NCBI GenBank assembly: GCA_947629725.1 | Contig: CANREU010000107.1 | Coordinates: 1-5,703 of the forward strand | Direction: 5' to 3' | From: an uncultured Clostridia bacterium | GTDB taxonomy: Bacteria; Bacillota; Clostridia; Christensenellales; Borkfalkiaceae | DNA length: 5,703 nt | In this document: in pieces, positions 5,506-5,703 of the stretch | Layout: each line of letters starts with the position of its first letter | How positions within the stretch are numbered: position 1 is the stretch's first letter | The notes under the pieces: model-generated | The model's database searches: none | What the model saw: the letters and a program-made list of their open reading frames with translations, nothing else | What the model was told of the DNA's origin: nothing | Program-made: the position numbers and the translations under genes

Positions 5506-5570
5506 TGCCCCTCATCCGTCCCCTGCGGGGACACCTTCCCCCCGAAGGGGGAAGGCTTATGGCGGGCTTG
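5506..5570. repeat. Double-hairpin element, type 2
   Basis: CTCATCCGTCCCC begins an inner hairpin GTCCCC-TGC-GGGGAC (5518-5532). A second hairpin follows with arms CCTTCCCCC (5534-5542) and GGGGGAAGG (5547-5555), then GCTTATGGCGGGCTTG. The layout parallels 5371-5416 with a different inner stem. It is non-coding in appearance, lies just downstream of the tRNA terminator and may contribute to transcript ends. Confidence 0.65.
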
Positions 5571-5600
5571 AGGACGAGAAAAGGGCACAAAATCACGAAG

Positions 5601-5626
5601 AGAGGACGGGCAAGAGCCCGTCCTCT
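5601..5626 (-). terminator. Hairpin terminator after the tRNA gene
   Basis: An 11-bp perfect stem, AGAGGACGGGC (5601-5611) and GCCCGTCCTCT (5616-5626), with a 4-nt loop, begins 3 nt after the encoded CCA of the tRNA. Read leftward it is followed by CTTCGTGATTTTGT, a weak, interrupted U-rich stretch. A rho-independent terminator is the best explanation; the imperfect U-tract leaves doubt. Confidence 0.6.
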
Positions 5627-5629
5627 TCT

Positions 5630-5703
5630 TGGTGCACCCGGCGGGGATCGAACCCACAACCTTCGGCGTCGGAGGCCGACACGCTATCCAATTGCGCTAC
5701 GAG
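5630..5703 (-). tRNA. tRNA-Arg (anticodon CCG), missing its first 3 bases at the window edge
   Basis: The minus strand folds into a standard cloverleaf. Bases 4-7 (CTCG) pair with the 3' acceptor strand CGGGTGC, including one T-G wobble. The D stem is GCGC/GCGT with loop AATTGGATA. The anticodon stem TCGGC/GCCGA closes the loop CTCCGAC, with anticodon CCG at 5672-5670. The variable loop is AGGTT, and the T arm is GTGGG-TTCGATC-CCCGC. Discriminator A (5633) is followed by an encoded CCA (5632-5630). It reads the arginine codon CGG, in keeping with a GC-rich genome. By fold, the gene should start 3 bases beyond the window. Confidence 0.95.

Noticed and set aside
5152..5657. Small minus-strand open frames of 92-98 codons across the intergenic region.
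   Set aside because: Their translations (for example FRAQREISLF and LTPPSP runs) come entirely from palindromic repeats and partly overlap the tRNA. Such frames are a known annotation artefact.
5630..5703. Integration site of a mobile element at the tRNA 3' end.
   Set aside because: No integrase gene and no duplicated tRNA 3' segment are visible in the window; the neighbouring repeats are unrelated to the tRNA sequence.

Overview
This GC-rich bacterial window holds one leftward (minus-strand) transcription unit and, upstream of it, a tRNA gene. The first gene product resembles stand-alone GlmU-like acetyltransferases that I know from uncultured Clostridia. The upstream intergenic palindromes are also of a kind seen in GC-rich gut Clostridia, and the tRNA encodes its CCA tail. 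My best guess is therefore Bacillota, probably Clostridia; this rests on resemblance only.

Layout from right to left, the direction of transcription. The right edge (5630-5703) is most of a tRNA-Arg(CCG) gene, followed by an 11-bp hairpin (5601-5626) that probably ends its transcript. From about 5570 down to 5158 there is no credible gene. This stretch is packed with palindromic elements: two near-identical copies of a 56/57-bp REP-like repeat, two double-hairpin elements of shared design, a compound CCCC/GGGG palindrome and a short dispersed 'AGATTTCTCGCTGCGCTCGG'-type repeat. Next come spaced T-tracts and an A/T-rich block, then a promoter matching the sigma-70 consensus exactly (TTGACA, 17-bp spacer, TATAAT; 5061-5089). 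Its short leader carries an 8-bp GC hairpin just before a strong Shine-Dalgarno.

The operon then reads: a GlmU-like left-handed beta-helix acetyltransferase without a nucleotidyltransferase domain (4341-5006), glmM (2948-4321), glmS (1128-2942), and the first 374 residues of a membrane-bound PglF/CapD/EpsC-type nucleotide-sugar 4,6-dehydratase (1-1123, running off the window). Gaps are 19, 5 and 4 nt, so the genes are very probably cotranscribed and partly translationally coupled.

Together they describe a pathway. GlmS makes glucosamine-6-P from fructose-6-P and glutamine. GlmM isomerises it to glucosamine-1-P. The acetyltransferase would make GlcNAc-1-P. A uridyltransferase not in this window would give UDP-GlcNAc. 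The dehydratase would draw UDP-GlcNAc toward 4-keto-6-deoxy sugars for surface glycans. There is no room for a glmS ribozyme in front of glmS, so control probably acts at the single upstream promoter and leader. I see no mobile element genes, CRISPR array or defence system. The least ordinary parts are the split-GlmU operon design and the dense repeat mosaic.
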